The notes: generated by a model from the sequence alone, not told the origin. A stretch of DNA of 64,000 bases from JBCCIM01 sp965263205 (GCA_965263205.1 CBDHHF010000014.1:62001-126000), one strand, 5' to 3'. Shown: positions 16,141 to 25,442, numbered from the stretch's first letter. A program made the numbers and translations.

Positions 16141-17391
16141 ATGCACAGCTTCCAGACATTGCCTAGTCTTTCTACATATTCGCATACTGCAGCCGGCCTT
16201 GGCCGCCTGTTTTGTCTCGCCGCGTTGTTGCTGCTACTCGTTCCGATGCAACACGTACAGGCACAGATTTTCAAAATTCCGCATCCCGACACAACCATTG
16301 GCAATGCCTTCGGCTCATCGGTGGCCATTGATGGTAACCGTGCACTTGTAGGTGCCAGTGCTGAACGCACGTGTGGCCCTAATGCCGGCGCAGCGTATAT
16401 CTTCGAACGGGACTCAACGGAAGGGACCTGGTCGCAGGTTGCACGGCTTACACCGCGAGATTGTGTGATAGGTGATTTCTTTGGTCGCTCACTTTCCATC
16501 AGTGGTGATCGTGCCGTTGTTGCCGCCTCCGGCGCATTTCCCAGCCGAGACGCCTCTAATGCGGCGTATGTCTTTGAGCGTGATTCCACATCGGGTGAAT
16601 GGGAAGAAGTATCCAAAATCAGACACAACAGCGACGTTGAAGAAGGATCGTTTGCCGCGTCGGTATCCCTGGACGGCGACCGTTTGCTGATTGCTACTTC
16701 AGGTGATCCCATTCGGCATGAGTACAGCGGCGCCGCGTATATCTACGAACGTACCAATGCCGGCCAATGGAAGCAGACCGCCCGACTCGCAGGCAGTGGG
16801 TCCCGCGCCTACGGCGTATTTGGTGGCTCCGGTGCACTTGATGGCGACTACGCTGTAGTAACCGCTTCGATGTACTATAAAGAGAAGCCGGGCTCCCTGT
16901 ACATCTTCGAACGCGACCCCAACACCAACCGCTGGTCCGAGATCAAGCGCATCGGCGGTATCGATGACATATTTATAAGTGTTGCGCTGGATGACAAGTA
17001 TATTCTTGCAGGAGAAAGCCTCGACGGCAGCAAGAAGTCGGGGATTGCCACGCTTTACGAACGCAGTGAAGAAGGTGAATGGGGGTTAAAGCAAATTATC
17101 AAGCCCAACGTACCGTATAAATCAGGTGCGTTTGGTTCGACGGTTTCGTTTGATGGCCGGACGGCATTGATCGCCGGTTATGATGAACAACTCGGGAAAA
17201 ACTTCAACATAGACCGGGTTGTTTATGAATTTCGATACAGCGAAGCCCTTGATGAATGGAAGCAACGTAGAATTTTTGACGTCGGTGCTGTAGATTTTGG
17301 GACTGCTATCGCTGCAGGAGGCGGATTTGCCGTGATCGGACAGGTTTCCGATCAGCAGCCAGGTGCTGCTTACGTGGTGCGAATCCGCTAA
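16141..17391 (+). CDS. Secreted FG-GAP/beta-propeller repeat protein
   Basis: The 416-residue protein has a long N-terminus with a hydrophobic core (LFCLAALLLLLVP) and a cleavage site near VQAQ (~42), so it is exported. The rest is about six or seven repeats of the type FGSSVAIDGNRALVGA plus AAYIFERDSTEGTWSQVARL. This is the integrin-like FG-GAP pattern that folds as a beta propeller. Such proteins bind surfaces or ligands outside the cell. There is no C-terminal sorting domain: it ends AAYVVRIR. The gene stands alone between two gaps. Confidence 0.82.
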   Translation: MHSFQTLPSLSTYSHTAAGLGRLFCLAALLLLLVPMQHVQAQIFKIPHPDTTIGNAFGSSVAIDGNRALVGASAERTCGPNAGAAYIFERDSTEGTWSQVARLTPRDCVIGDFFGRSLSISGDRAVVAASGAFPSRDASNAAYVFERDSTSGEWEEVSKIRHNSDVEEGSFAASVSLDGDRLLIATSGDPIRHEYSGAAYIYERTNAGQWKQTARLAGSGSRAYGVFGGSGALDGDYAVVTASMYYKEKPGSLYIFERDPNTNRWSEIKRIGGIDDIFISVALDDKYILAGESLDGSKKSGIATLYERSEEGEWGLKQIIKPNVPYKSGAFGSTVSFDGRTALIAGYDEQLGKNFNIDRVVYEFRYSEALDEWKQRRIFDVGAVDFGTAIAAGGGFAVIGQVSDQQPGAAYVVRIR

Positions 17392-17580
17392 TCGCTCTCA
17401 CTGTTTACCCCCTGAGGACGTGCTGCCCCCACAGCATTAAGCCCGGATAAAAGCCCATTTTTTTGAATAACGAGACTCAACCAGTGTGCTCGTCTCAAAA
17501 CGATACGCTTTGTAATTTTTCAAACCGCCCTTTTTGGCCAAATTTTAGAGGATTTATGTCGGCCCACATCTTGGCATATA

Positions 17581-17779
17581 CTTTGATATGTAGTGGCAAA
17601 CCCACTCATATGCTGCATATCAAAGCCGCGTATAAAAGAGGTTCACGGCGGGGGAATCAGGAGCAAACCGCCATGAATACCGCACACGGAGCTAACGCTC
17701 TTCTATCGCTTCGCGGCAAAAACTTGAGCCCGATCCGGTTTCCACGGCACCTCCAGACTGGAATCGGGCTATTTTTTTT
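17581..17779 (+). ncRNA. Candidate structured RNA with intrinsic terminator
   Basis: CTTTGATATG (17581-17590) pairs perfectly with CATATCAAAG (17616-17625) and encloses hairpin AGTGG-CAAAC-CCACT. A second stem GGCGG (17647-17651)/CCGCC (17668-17672) extends outward through TCA/TGA and GGT/ACC. GAGC-TAAC-GCTC follows. The last stem starts AGCCCGAT (17727-17734) and ends ATCGGGCT (17763-17770), followed by T8 at 17772-17779, an intrinsic terminator. It lies 117 bp before the ankyrin gene, so it may be an attenuated leader or a free small RNA. No Rfam family is recognised with confidence. A 145-codon frame from a TTG at 17463 overlaps it but looks like chance. Confidence 0.5.
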
Positions 17780-17896
17780 CTCTGATAGCAGCACACACCA
17801 CCACAGCCGGGTTGACTACCACATGAAGCAATCTGCTTCACTTATGCTAACCAGAACGCGTAACGACATCAATTTTTTTAGCCCGGGCAGTGTAGC

Positions 17897-18865
17897 ATGA
17901 AGTTATTCCAGGCGGTTTTTATCGTAACCACGCTGATTCTCCTTAATCTCCCCTCTTATACATCAGAAGAGGCTACATCAACTGTTACCCCATCTATTGA
18001 AGCCACAGAATCTGTGCTGCCGGCCACACCAGGCTTTGCCACATTACCAGCAGATTCCCTTCAAAAAAGATTTGAGCGCGCCGTATGGAATAATGACACC
18101 CAGACACAGCGCGCGCTGTTGACAGAAGGAGTGGATATCAACCACATCAACAAACAAGATGGATACGCTGCATTACACTGGGCTGTTGAACGCCGGCTGA
18201 CACAAACCGTCAGGCTTTTGCTAAAAAATGGCGCTGACATTGATCTTTTCACAAGTAACGCCATCGGAAACGACCGTACTGCGTTGCACATCGCTGCTGA
18301 GTTAGGACACGCAGATATCGTTAGCATCCTCCTTGAATCAGGAGCCGATATCCACAAGAAAACTAACTTTGGCGAGTCTGCGCTGCACGGCGTCCGGCTT
18401 TTTGTTAAAGATCAGGAAGTGGTGAAGCAACTCCTTGAGCATGGTGCCGATGTCAATGCTGTTACAGCTTTTGGTGCCACACCGCTGCACGCTGCGGCGC
18501 TTCTTGGCGCATCAGGTATTGTAGATTTGCTAATCAGTGAAGGCGCCGCTATTGATCAACCGAACAAGCGCGGCATGACGCCACTACACCATGCGGCACA
18601 GCAAGGCCACGTTGATGTGATACAGAAACTTGTTGAAGCCTCAGCTGATCTGGAAGCAAAAACGAGAACAGGTGATACTGCAATGCACCTGGCAGCGAAG
18701 AAAGGACATTCCGATGTTATTCAGGCGCTACTCAATGAAGGAGCCAACCCACTTTCACTCAACAAGTTTAGCAAGTCGCCGCTCACCGAAGCACGGGCGC
18801 GCTCGTATGATCAAGTTGTCCAGCTCCTCACCGACGCCTCAGACAACGGCGAAACGGAAGGGTAA
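17897..18865 (+). CDS. Exported ankyrin-repeat protein
   Basis: The 322-residue protein has a signal peptide (MKLFQAVFIVTTLILLNLPSY) and then, from ~75, seven ankyrin repeats of the usual 33-residue form, with motifs such as DGYAALHWAVERR, DRTALHIAAELGH, GATPLHAAALLG, GMTPLHHAAQQGH and GDTAMHLAAKKGH. Ankyrin stacks bind other proteins; an exported one would act in the periplasm or outside. The partner is unknown. A candidate structured RNA with a terminator precedes it, so expression may be attenuated. Confidence 0.9.
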   Translation: MKLFQAVFIVTTLILLNLPSYTSEEATSTVTPSIEATESVLPATPGFATLPADSLQKRFERAVWNNDTQTQRALLTEGVDINHINKQDGYAALHWAVERRLTQTVRLLLKNGADIDLFTSNAIGNDRTALHIAAELGHADIVSILLESGADIHKKTNFGESALHGVRLFVKDQEVVKQLLEHGADVNAVTAFGATPLHAAALLGASGIVDLLISEGAAIDQPNKRGMTPLHHAAQQGHVDVIQKLVEASADLEAKTRTGDTAMHLAAKKGHSDVIQALLNEGANPLSLNKFSKSPLTEARARSYDQVVQLLTDASDNGETEG

Positions 18866-18946
18866 AAATTCCTGGGATCTTGTAGATCCTACCCGGCCTC
18901 TCTCACAAACAAATCACGCGCGTCCGGGCAGTTTTTGTATTTCTTC

Positions 18947-19342
18947 TTATACCGCCTGACTCACTGCCGGGTAGTTCTCCAGCAATTTGCGCACGCCGAT
19001 AATTTCCCAGAGATCGTGACTGCGATGTACGGGTGAACTTGCAGCATAGCTTGGCCGGCAGTAAATCACTTCTTCCCCAGCTTCATCCGCGATGCATGCT
19101 GCGAGATACAACAATCCATTTTCCAGGCTCTGGCGTATATCGCCTTTCTTGATCGCGAGACTGGTAACATAAAAGGCCGTCTGCTCTTCTACCTGCGCAA
19201 AGATATCTGAAGAATGGCCATGGAAATAATCGAGCTGCCCAACATGGCCGAGTACATCGTTGTGTGCCTTGATGGAACCAAAGCGCTCGTCTACCGGGTG
19301 CTGCTCAACTTCAAAGAAGGGTAATCTATCTGTAGTTTTCAT
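18947..19342 (-). CDS. Hypothetical protein, 131 residues
   Basis: I use the ATG at 19342 (MKTTDRLPFFEVEQHPVDER); an upstream start at 19429 would add 29 residues of poor quality. No signal peptide or membrane segment is seen. The chain is soluble and mildly acidic, with helical stretches (DIRQSLENGLLYLAACIADEAGEE) and a C-terminal piece HDLWEIIGVRKLLENY. I do not recognise a family. It converges with the ankyrin gene and lies downstream of the sensor kinase/receiver locus with a 200-bp gap. Confidence 0.55.
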   Translation of the reverse strand: MKTTDRLPFFEVEQHPVDERFGSIKAHNDVLGHVGQLDYFHGHSSDIFAQVEEQTAFYVTSLAIKKGDIRQSLENGLLYLAACIADEAGEEVIYCRPSYAASSPVHRSHDLWEIIGVRKLLENYPAVSQAV

Positions 19343-19539
19343 CGTCTTGTTCAGGCTTAAGTCGTAATGCACAACGCCCCGCTGGACGGGTGCTATAAAC
19401 ATGAGACAGTCATGTACTTGCCTAAACAATATCTACGGACGATTTGGCTCAATGCTGCGCACTTTACAATACTTTACATCCACCAGATAATCCTTAACAT
19501 CCTCCAGTTCCGCCCTGCTACCTCTGAAGGAGTAGCCGC

Positions 19540-20070
19540 TTACGATTCGATCATCCGCTCCACGGTTTCCAGCAATTCCACAATGGAGAACGGCTTGCGC
19601 AGGAAACCGTCAAAGCCCGCTCTATCGATAAGCTCGCGCTGGTCCATCGCGGTTGTACTGGCCGCCACCGCGATTGCAGGAATGCGGGTGTATTGCGGCC
19701 GGCGACGTAGTTCTCGCAACACATCCACACCTGTACGGCCTCCTTGCAGATGCACATCAAGCATAAGCAAGTCGTACTGCATGGTATCAGCCTGTTTGAG
19801 CAGGTCGTCTGTATTGGGTACAATGGTGAGATCGTAGTAAGGTTGGAGCAACGATCGGACGAGCCGCTGCGTTTCACTGTTGGTCTCCCCGACGAGCACT
19901 TTATGTCGGGTAATAGCTGCCTGTCCATTCCCATTCTCATGAATGAGAATTTCTTCGCCGGCGGTATCCCCTGCATCATGTGTCGCGCCATTGGAGAGAG
20001 GCTCACCAACGGGTTGCGGCGCGGGTTCAGCTGCTGGAGCAGCTTCCGTTGATGCCGGCTCGGGAGTCAC
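19540..20070 (-). CDS. Receiver domain, frameshifted C-terminal part of the PAS hybrid kinase
   Basis: The open frame starts after a stop at 20101-20103 and could begin at a GTG at 20070. The first ~50 residues are a Pro-Ala-Glu linker like that ending the kinase upstream. Residues ~57-176 are a CheY-like receiver: KVLVGETNSETQRLVRSLL, phospho-acceptor Asp in DLLMLDVHLQGG, and Lys in FLRKPFS. The usual acidic pair near the start (DD) is only partly kept (GE), so Mg2+ binding may be weak. The frame is -1 relative to the kinase at the junction. I read both as pieces of one former hybrid histidine kinase. Confidence 0.8.
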   Translation of the reverse strand: MTPEPASTEAAPAAEPAPQPVGEPLSNGATHDAGDTAGEEILIHENGNGQAAITRHKVLVGETNSETQRLVRSLLQPYYDLTIVPNTDDLLKQADTMQYDLLMLDVHLQGGRTGVDVLRELRRRPQYTRIPAIAVAASTTAMDQRELIDRAGFDGFLRKPFSIVELLETVERMIES

Positions 20071-20090
20071 AGGCTCTGTTACAACTGGCG

Positions 20091-20110
20091 CTACAACGGG
20101 CTACAACGGG
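20091..20110. repeat. 10-bp tandem duplication at the kinase/receiver break
   Basis: CTACAACGGG occurs twice in tandem (20091-20100, 20101-20110) inside the Pro-Val-Ala linker coding region. The kinase frame stops in the second copy (TAG, 20093-20091 on the minus strand), and the receiver frame opens beside it. Slippage of this unit plus one base explains the loss of frame. Other assembly or slippage events are possible. Confidence 0.8.
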
Positions 20111-23100
20111 CTGCCACGATTGGCTCAGGCTGAGCAGCAGGCGGCTCCAGCGAGGCAATGGCTTCTGCCACCTCTGTGAGTTGCTGTACCTGCTCTGCCT
20201 GTACAGGTGCCTCACCACGTAGCGCTTCGTCGACAACCGGGATCGTATCGTCAACGCCGGCTGCTTCAGCCAACCGGAAGCGCACTTCGATCATCGGATC
20301 GCCATCTTCATCAGCCCGCACAGCCATGCCACCGGACATGGCTTCTGCAAGGCGCTTGATCAGCGAAAGCTCAAGGCCAGATTTTTTCTCGAGAATGGTT
20401 GCTTCGCCGGCGCGAAACACATTTTCAAGAGTCAACAAATGACCGGGCTTAAGCACAGGGCCCAGGTGCCTAATCTCTACAATGCCTACATCGTCCTGCT
20501 CGATCATATCGAGCGTAATAATCCGCGATTCGGCCCATTCGAGCAGATTGCGCATCAGGATTTCAAAAAGACGATGGACCAATACCTTATCGACCATCAC
20601 GCGGAGTTGATCATCGCGGTAGTTGATCTGAAAGCGCGGTCCTTCTTCACGGCGAAGCGGCGCCAACATTTCGACAGTGCTTTCAAGCACAGATTCGAGC
20701 GACACGCTTCGCTTCAGCAAATCGTGCGCGTCTTTATCAGCATTTCCAAACGTGACAACGGCGTTGATGTAGTACATCAAGCGATTGCCGGCGTATTCCA
20801 TCAGTCGTGCCAACGTTGCGTTGGGTACCTCGTCGGCATTGGACACCAGCGCATCTGCAATTTTGATCGCATCAGCAATCGCATGCTGGCTTTCTTCTTT
20901 CTGGCAGGGATGTAGCGCCGATTTGACATCTACCAGGTTAACGGCACCATCGAACGCACGGACAAATTTACTGTCAACAGCTTTGAGCAGCGAGATATCC
21001 ATACAGGTGACCAGGTACCCTTCGAGCGAGCCATCAGGCCGGCGAATGGGCACGCTCGATTCCTGCATCCATCGGTAGATGCCATCATTGCGACGCAAGC
21101 GGTACATACAGCCCATCGGCTCCCACTTCTCAAAGTCGCGGCTGTAGTATGCCAGGTATTTACGGTAATCTTCCGGATGAACAGCTTTGCCCCATCCCTT
21201 GCCTTCGAGTTGTTCAAAGGGTAATCCGGTAAAATCACGAACCTTTTTATTGACATACTTGCACGCCCGATCAGTACTCAACATCCAAACCTGAAATGGC
21301 ATCCGATCGGTGAGCCGGCGCCAATCAACTTCGCCCGGCTTTTTAGCTCGAGGCGGCGGTGCATGGGCCCCAATGGGCTCAGGCAGACGCTCTGGCAAAG
21401 GTGGACGTGGCTCTGACGAAACGTTTTGCTGATGAATCACGGGACGCAATATACCCGCAGCATCAACAGGTGCTGGCGTCGCTGTAACAGGTTCAGGAAT
21501 TGGCGTCTCTGCCACAGGTTCGGGCACAGGCTCCACTGCTGGCTCAATGACCGGCGCTACGGGTTCGGCAATGGGCTCAGCCGGAATAATGGGCTCAGCC
21601 GGAATGACGGGTTCAGGCGTTTCCATCACAGGCACCTCCGGCTCCGGTGCAGGTGGTGCTGCAACAGGTTCCGGCGTAATGATGGGCTCAGATGCCACAA
21701 CGGGTTCAGCAACAACAGCGGGTGGCGGTGCACTCGCGGCTGAAGAACCCATACCGGTAAACTCAATATCTGGACGCATCACGGAGTAAATGATCTCACG
21801 CTCAGCATCTACAGAAGCGTCCCAGACAAACCTGCGATACCCATCAAATTTACTCATATGCCGCATGCTCAAACGCGACACAGCTTCGCCTTTCTGCAGC
21901 GTATAAAATTGATCGTGTACGCGTTCACGATCTTCCTGGTGGATAAAATTCAGGAAATGCTGCGTATCCAGTTCATCGGTTGCAAAACCCAGTTCGCGCG
22001 CAAGTCCAGGGCTAACCTGTTTGTAACACCCATCGAACCCTATCGAAGCAACAAGCTTGTTGGGATTGTCAAACAGCTTGTTGAACTTCTCCAACGTCAT
22101 GCCAGGCACATTTGCAGTGGCTGGTGCAGGTTGTGCAGGCGGCGCGGGAGCTGCCGGTGCCGGCTCAGGTGTAGTAGCCTCTGCTTCTACAAGGCTCGGT
22201 ACGGATACGGGTGGCTCGAGAGGAGGCCCAGAAACAGGAGGCTCGGGCACCAACGGATCCGCTAATGGCTGATCCGTAAGGGGTGCATCGGGAATGGAAT
22301 CCCCCGTAGCCTCAGGTCGAGGCTTGGGAAGGTTCTCAGCAAAAATCTCGAGTCCAACTTCCGTTTCAGGTAAAATGTCTGGCCGCGTACGGATGTTATT
22401 TTGCATACCGCTGGGTGCCGGACTAATAATGTCGGATGTATCAAACGATGCATCTGCTGTGCGGTCCGCCAGGCGATCTACGGGCGGCACAGCCGGCGTA
22501 ATGGAAGCCACAGGCGATGCTTTTACAGCTGCCTGTGTGCGCAGTGTTTTGAGCTGCGATTGTGCAGCAGCCAGGTCAGCCTCGGCAATTTGCCGGCTAC
22601 GTTCACTTTCTTTGAGTGCGTTTTCAGCAAGCCGACGCGATGCTTCGCTTTCTGTCAGCGCCTCTTCAGCCTCATGCCACGACTCCTGCGCTTTTTGCAT
22701 CGCCATCTCCGTGTTTTTATGCGCCGTGATATCGATAATCTCTACGGCGAAACACGTAATTTTGTCTTCTGCATCATGTACCGGAGAAACGCTAAACAAG
22801 CCCCACAGGACCGTGCCATCTCGGCGAATGAAACGTTTCTCTTTCTGGTAGAATTCTATATCGCCACTGATCATGTCACGCGCATAGGCATTGTCCATGC
22901 TGCGGTCATCTTCATGAATCAGTTTTTCGATAGGAATTTTGAGCAGCGTTTTCTCGGGATATCCAACCCAGCGCACGAAAGCCGTATTTGCTTCCAGAAT
23001 TCGCTTGTTCGGAATCATCAAGACTTTGCCCACCGCTGCACTCTTGAACAACGTTGTGTAACGTGCACGGTTAGCCTGTACAGATTCCTGGCTATGTTTG

Positions 23101-23864
23101 AGCGCAGTGACATCTTGAATAGTGCCAACCAACATCTCTACGGCGCCCTGTTTGTTTACAATTGGCCGGCCCTTGTTGAAAATCCACTTCACGCTCCCGT
23201 CAGGCATGATCAGCCGGTACTCTACGGTGTACTGCTTCTTTTCGGTCAACCCATATTGAATAGAACGTTGTAGCGTCTGTACATCTTCCGTATGGCACTG
23301 GTCTAGAAATTCTTGCATCGACGGCGCCTGGGGGGTAATCGGAAAGCCGTAGATGGCAAATACGCCATTGGACCAAATCATCCGCTGGTTGGAAGGATAA
23401 AACTCCCAAAAACCAAAATGTCCCAGCTCTTCAGACTCAGCAAGGCGAATTTTTATTTCTTCGAGTTGGTCGACGACCTGCTTGAGTCCTTCTGTACGTT
23501 TTTCAACAACAGAATTCAGGTGTTTTTGCTGTTCGGTTTGTTGATCAGCGAGATCCGTTTGCCGCTTGATAAGCATCGCCATGGCCACCATGGTAAAGAT
23601 GGCCATCAATCGGTTCATCAAACCGCTCATCTCGGCATAGTCTTCACCGAGGAAAAAAGCCAGGACGGTGGCAATACCGCAGGTGGCGCTAAACCACATG
23701 ACGTCAGCCGGCTTCAATACCCACATCAAAACGATAAGGCCAATTACATATGGGACACCACCAAAGACGCCAAAGGGTACGAGGCAATCAATTATAAAAA
23801 TGGCTCCGAGGACGCCATAGCTCAGATAGAGCGAAAATTTGCTTTCAGGTTGAGGTGTTTTCAT
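20091..23864 (-). CDS. Multi-PAS membrane sensor histidine kinase-like protein
   Basis: The 1257-residue protein starts at an ATG with a strong GGAGG site. Order: about four membrane helices (~12-100), coiled coil, PAS (~143-255, GFWEFYPSNQRMIWSNGVFAIYG), PAS (~265-380, ANTAFVRWVGYPEKT), Ala/Glu coiled coil (~380-445), Pro-rich linker, PAS (~595-700), a long Glu-Pro-Val linker (~715-860), PAS (~875-990), then a helical and HATPase-like end. The N-box is ILMRNLLEWAES. The G1 motif DxGxG is lost (EIRHLGPVLKPG) and G2 is GLELSLIKRL. No clear HE-x-x-NP phospho-acceptor is seen. ATP binding or autophosphorylation may therefore be weak, and the protein may act as a scaffold or regulator. The receiver domain has been split off by a frameshift. 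Confidence 0.85.
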   Translation of the reverse strand: MKTPQPESKFSLYLSYGVLGAIFIIDCLVPFGVFGGVPYVIGLIVLMWVLKPADVMWFSATCGIATVLAFFLGEDYAEMSGLMNRLMAIFTMVAMAMLIKRQTDLADQQTEQQKHLNSVVEKRTEGLKQVVDQLEEIKIRLAESEELGHFGFWEFYPSNQRMIWSNGVFAIYGFPITPQAPSMQEFLDQCHTEDVQTLQRSIQYGLTEKKQYTVEYRLIMPDGSVKWIFNKGRPIVNKQGAVEMLVGTIQDVTALKHSQESVQANRARYTTLFKSAAVGKVLMIPNKRILEANTAFVRWVGYPEKTLLKIPIEKLIHEDDRSMDNAYARDMISGDIEFYQKEKRFIRRDGTVLWGLFSVSPVHDAEDKITCFAVEIIDITAHKNTEMAMQKAQESWHEAEEALTESEASRRLAENALKESERSRQIAEADLAAAQSQLKTLRTQAAVKASPVASITPAVPPVDRLADRTADASFDTSDIISPAPSGMQNNIRTRPDILPETEVGLEIFAENLPKPRPEATGDSIPDAPLTDQPLADPLVPEPPVSGPPLEPPVSVPSLVEAEATTPEPAPAAPAPPAQPAPATANVPGMTLEKFNKLFDNPNKLVASIGFDGCYKQVSPGLARELGFATDELDTQHFLNFIHQEDRERVHDQFYTLQKGEAVSRLSMRHMSKFDGYRRFVWDASVDAEREIIYSVMRPDIEFTGMGSSAASAPPPAVVAEPVVASEPIITPEPVAAPPAPEPEVPVMETPEPVIPAEPIIPAEPIAEPVAPVIEPAVEPVPEPVAETPIPEPVTATPAPVDAAGILRPVIHQQNVSSEPRPPLPERLPEPIGAHAPPPRAKKPGEVDWRRLTDRMPFQVWMLSTDRACKYVNKKVRDFTGLPFEQLEGKGWGKAVHPEDYRKYLAYYSRDFEKWEPMGCMYRLRRNDGIYRWMQESSVPIRRPDGSLEGYLVTCMDISLLKAVDSKFVRAFDGAVNLVDVKSALHPCQKEESQHAIADAIKIADALVSNADEVPNATLARLMEYAGNRLMYYINAVVTFGNADKDAHDLLKRSVSLESVLESTVEMLAPLRREEGPRFQINYRDDQLRVMVDKVLVHRLFEILMRNLLEWAESRIITLDMIEQDDVGIVEIRHLGPVLKPGHLLTLENVFRAGEATILEKKSGLELSLIKRLAEAMSGGMAVRADEDGDPMIEVRFRLAEAAGVDDTIPVVDEALRGEAPVQAEQVQQLTEVAEAIASLEPPAAQPEPIVAARCSPL

Positions 23865-24352
23865 GATCTCCCTCCAATACGTGGTGTAAGGGACATCGCA
23901 AGGTCTAAGGGGATTGAGGCGATCAGGTGTGAAGTGTTACGCGCCTCTTTCCTAGTGGAAGAGGGATACAGGTACAAAGAACTTGCAATTTCAAGAGGTG
24001 TACTTGGAACGACCAGCGGATAGGATTCCCGGTTGGTCTTGCTTTGTATGTTAACACGCACGAAGGGGTCAAGTTGATCCGCTCGGAATGCAAACTCCGA
24101 GGGACTATTTTCTGTTAAACAAACATCATCATTTGGGCGTTGTGCCGCGTGCATTGCAAAGACGTACTTCCATTCTCATTAAAAAAACGCAAAACGCGTT
24201 TTTACAGCCATTTACCCATGGTTCTATAGATACAATATTCGCTCCGAATGCCGGGCAACACGGAAGGAAACACCGGGTGAGGTGGAGGGAATCAATGGTA
24301 TTTTCTTATTCAGTGCCGGCATGGGAAGCTGTACGCCATGCACACTGATTCA
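23865..24352. other. Intergenic gap with a possible sigma-factor relic and a small hairpin
   Basis: This 488-bp gap separates two minus-strand genes. Plus-strand positions ~23936-24020 read LVEEGYRYKELAISRGVLGTTSG, which resembles region 4 of ECF sigma factors, but no upstream sigma domain is present, so it may be a decayed fragment or chance. AAAACGC-AAAAC-GCGTTTT at 24183-24201 is a small terminator-like hairpin usable from either strand. The SD of the kinase gene is at the left end. No whole gene is seen. Confidence 0.35.
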
Positions 24353-25411
24353 TCAGGACCTGGGCATTTCTTTGATATAAAGATCCCGCTGAGGAAACGG
24401 AATTTCGATGCCGGCATCATTGAGTTGCTCGTACAAGCTCCGGTTTATCCGATTGACAATTTGTTCGCGCTTATCTGGTGCTGTAATCCAGCAACGCAAT
24501 TCGAAGTCGAGTGCCGAATCGCCAAAGCCGGCAAAATGCACAGCTGGCGCAGGATGCATAGCAAGCAATTCTTCACCCGCTGCAACAGCCAGCAGTGCGC
24601 GCTCAACGTCATCAATTGCTACGCCATACGCCACACCGATAGGGATGCGCAGCCGTTGCTTCACCGTTGGGCCACCGCTTTCGTTTACAATTTTAGAATT
24701 GGCGATGATAGAGTTAGGGATGATGATTTCAACCATGTCATTTGTTAACACGCGCGTGCTCCGCAACCCAATCCGGGTTACGCGGCCTCGCTCGGTGCCG
24801 TCCAGTACAATGAAATCGCCAATTTTATAGGGCGAGTCAGCCAAAATCGAAAGGCCGGCAAACAAGTTAGCAAAGGTATCCTGCGCTGCCAGACCGATGC
24901 CCAGGCCCACGATACCAGCAGAAGCCAGCCAGCCGCTGATGTTTATATCCCAGGAAATCAGAATCAGATAACTACCGAGCGCAAAAATGAGCACTTTGGC
25001 CGCAATGTCGAACAGAGGCACCGTAGCCTTCTGAATCATCCGCGACTGCTTGTTTTCACTGGTCGCGGTAATCAACGTACGCGAAAGGCGGAGCGCAGCA
25101 AATAACCAGATGAGTACAATAATTGTGATGATGGCCCGCCGGCCAATCGCCACCATGCCACTTTCGGATCCCAATACACTCAGCGCCAGCATGACGCCGA
25201 GCAATGCAACCGTTCGAAAAATAGGTTTGTGCAGCACGTCGATGATTTTGTCATCAACTTCTGAACGGGTGCGTCCTGTCAGCGAACGAATGGCACGCCC
25301 GCAGATCACATCTACAATTTTTGCCAGAATGAACGAAGCCACCACAATGACAACGGCCTGCAGCCGAACATCTGTGATATACGTATCAAGAAACGTCTGG
25401 AGTGCTTGCAT
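24353..25411 (-). CDS. Small-conductance mechanosensitive channel, MscS family
   Basis: The 352-residue protein has about four N-terminal membrane helices and the MscS core. The Gly/Ala-rich pore helix is GWLASAGIVGLGIGLAAQDTFANLFAGL (given as positions ~160-187), followed by the beta-domain motif YKIGDFIVLDGTERGRVTRIGLRSTRV and IIPNSIIAN. It opens under membrane tension to release solutes during osmotic downshock. The extra helices make it longer than the minimal 286-residue MscS. The Shine-Dalgarno is weak. It sits between the PAS-kinase locus and the DNA glycosylase gene, all on the minus strand but separated by gaps of more than 100 bp. Confidence 0.93.
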   Translation of the reverse strand: MQALQTFLDTYITDVRLQAVVIVVASFILAKIVDVICGRAIRSLTGRTRSEVDDKIIDVLHKPIFRTVALLGVMLALSVLGSESGMVAIGRRAIITIIVLIWLFAALRLSRTLITATSENKQSRMIQKATVPLFDIAAKVLIFALGSYLILISWDINISGWLASAGIVGLGIGLAAQDTFANLFAGLSILADSPYKIGDFIVLDGTERGRVTRIGLRSTRVLTNDMVEIIIPNSIIANSKIVNESGGPTVKQRLRIPIGVAYGVAIDDVERALLAVAAGEELLAMHPAPAVHFAGFGDSALDFELRCWITAPDKREQIVNRINRSLYEQLNDAGIEIPFPQRDLYIKEMPRS

Positions 25412-25442
25412 GGTGAGGCACTGAAGATTTAGGCGATCACTT

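Noticed and set aside
17581..17640. c-di-GMP-I riboswitch
   Set aside because: Only short core-like words match; the tetraloop, the GGGACG block and the second stem are missing.
17463..17900. 145-codon ORF from a TTG across the structured-RNA gap
   Set aside because: Composition and lack of motif argue against coding; it covers the terminator and hairpins, which better explain the region.
20091..20110. Programmed -1 frameshift joining kinase and receiver
   Set aside because: No slippery X-XXY-YYZ heptamer is seen at the overlap; slippage mutation or assembly error is the simpler reading.
22401..23273. 290-codon plus-strand ORF opposite the PAS kinase
   Set aside because: Cys/His-rich and without any family pattern; antisense shadow of the real kinase frame.
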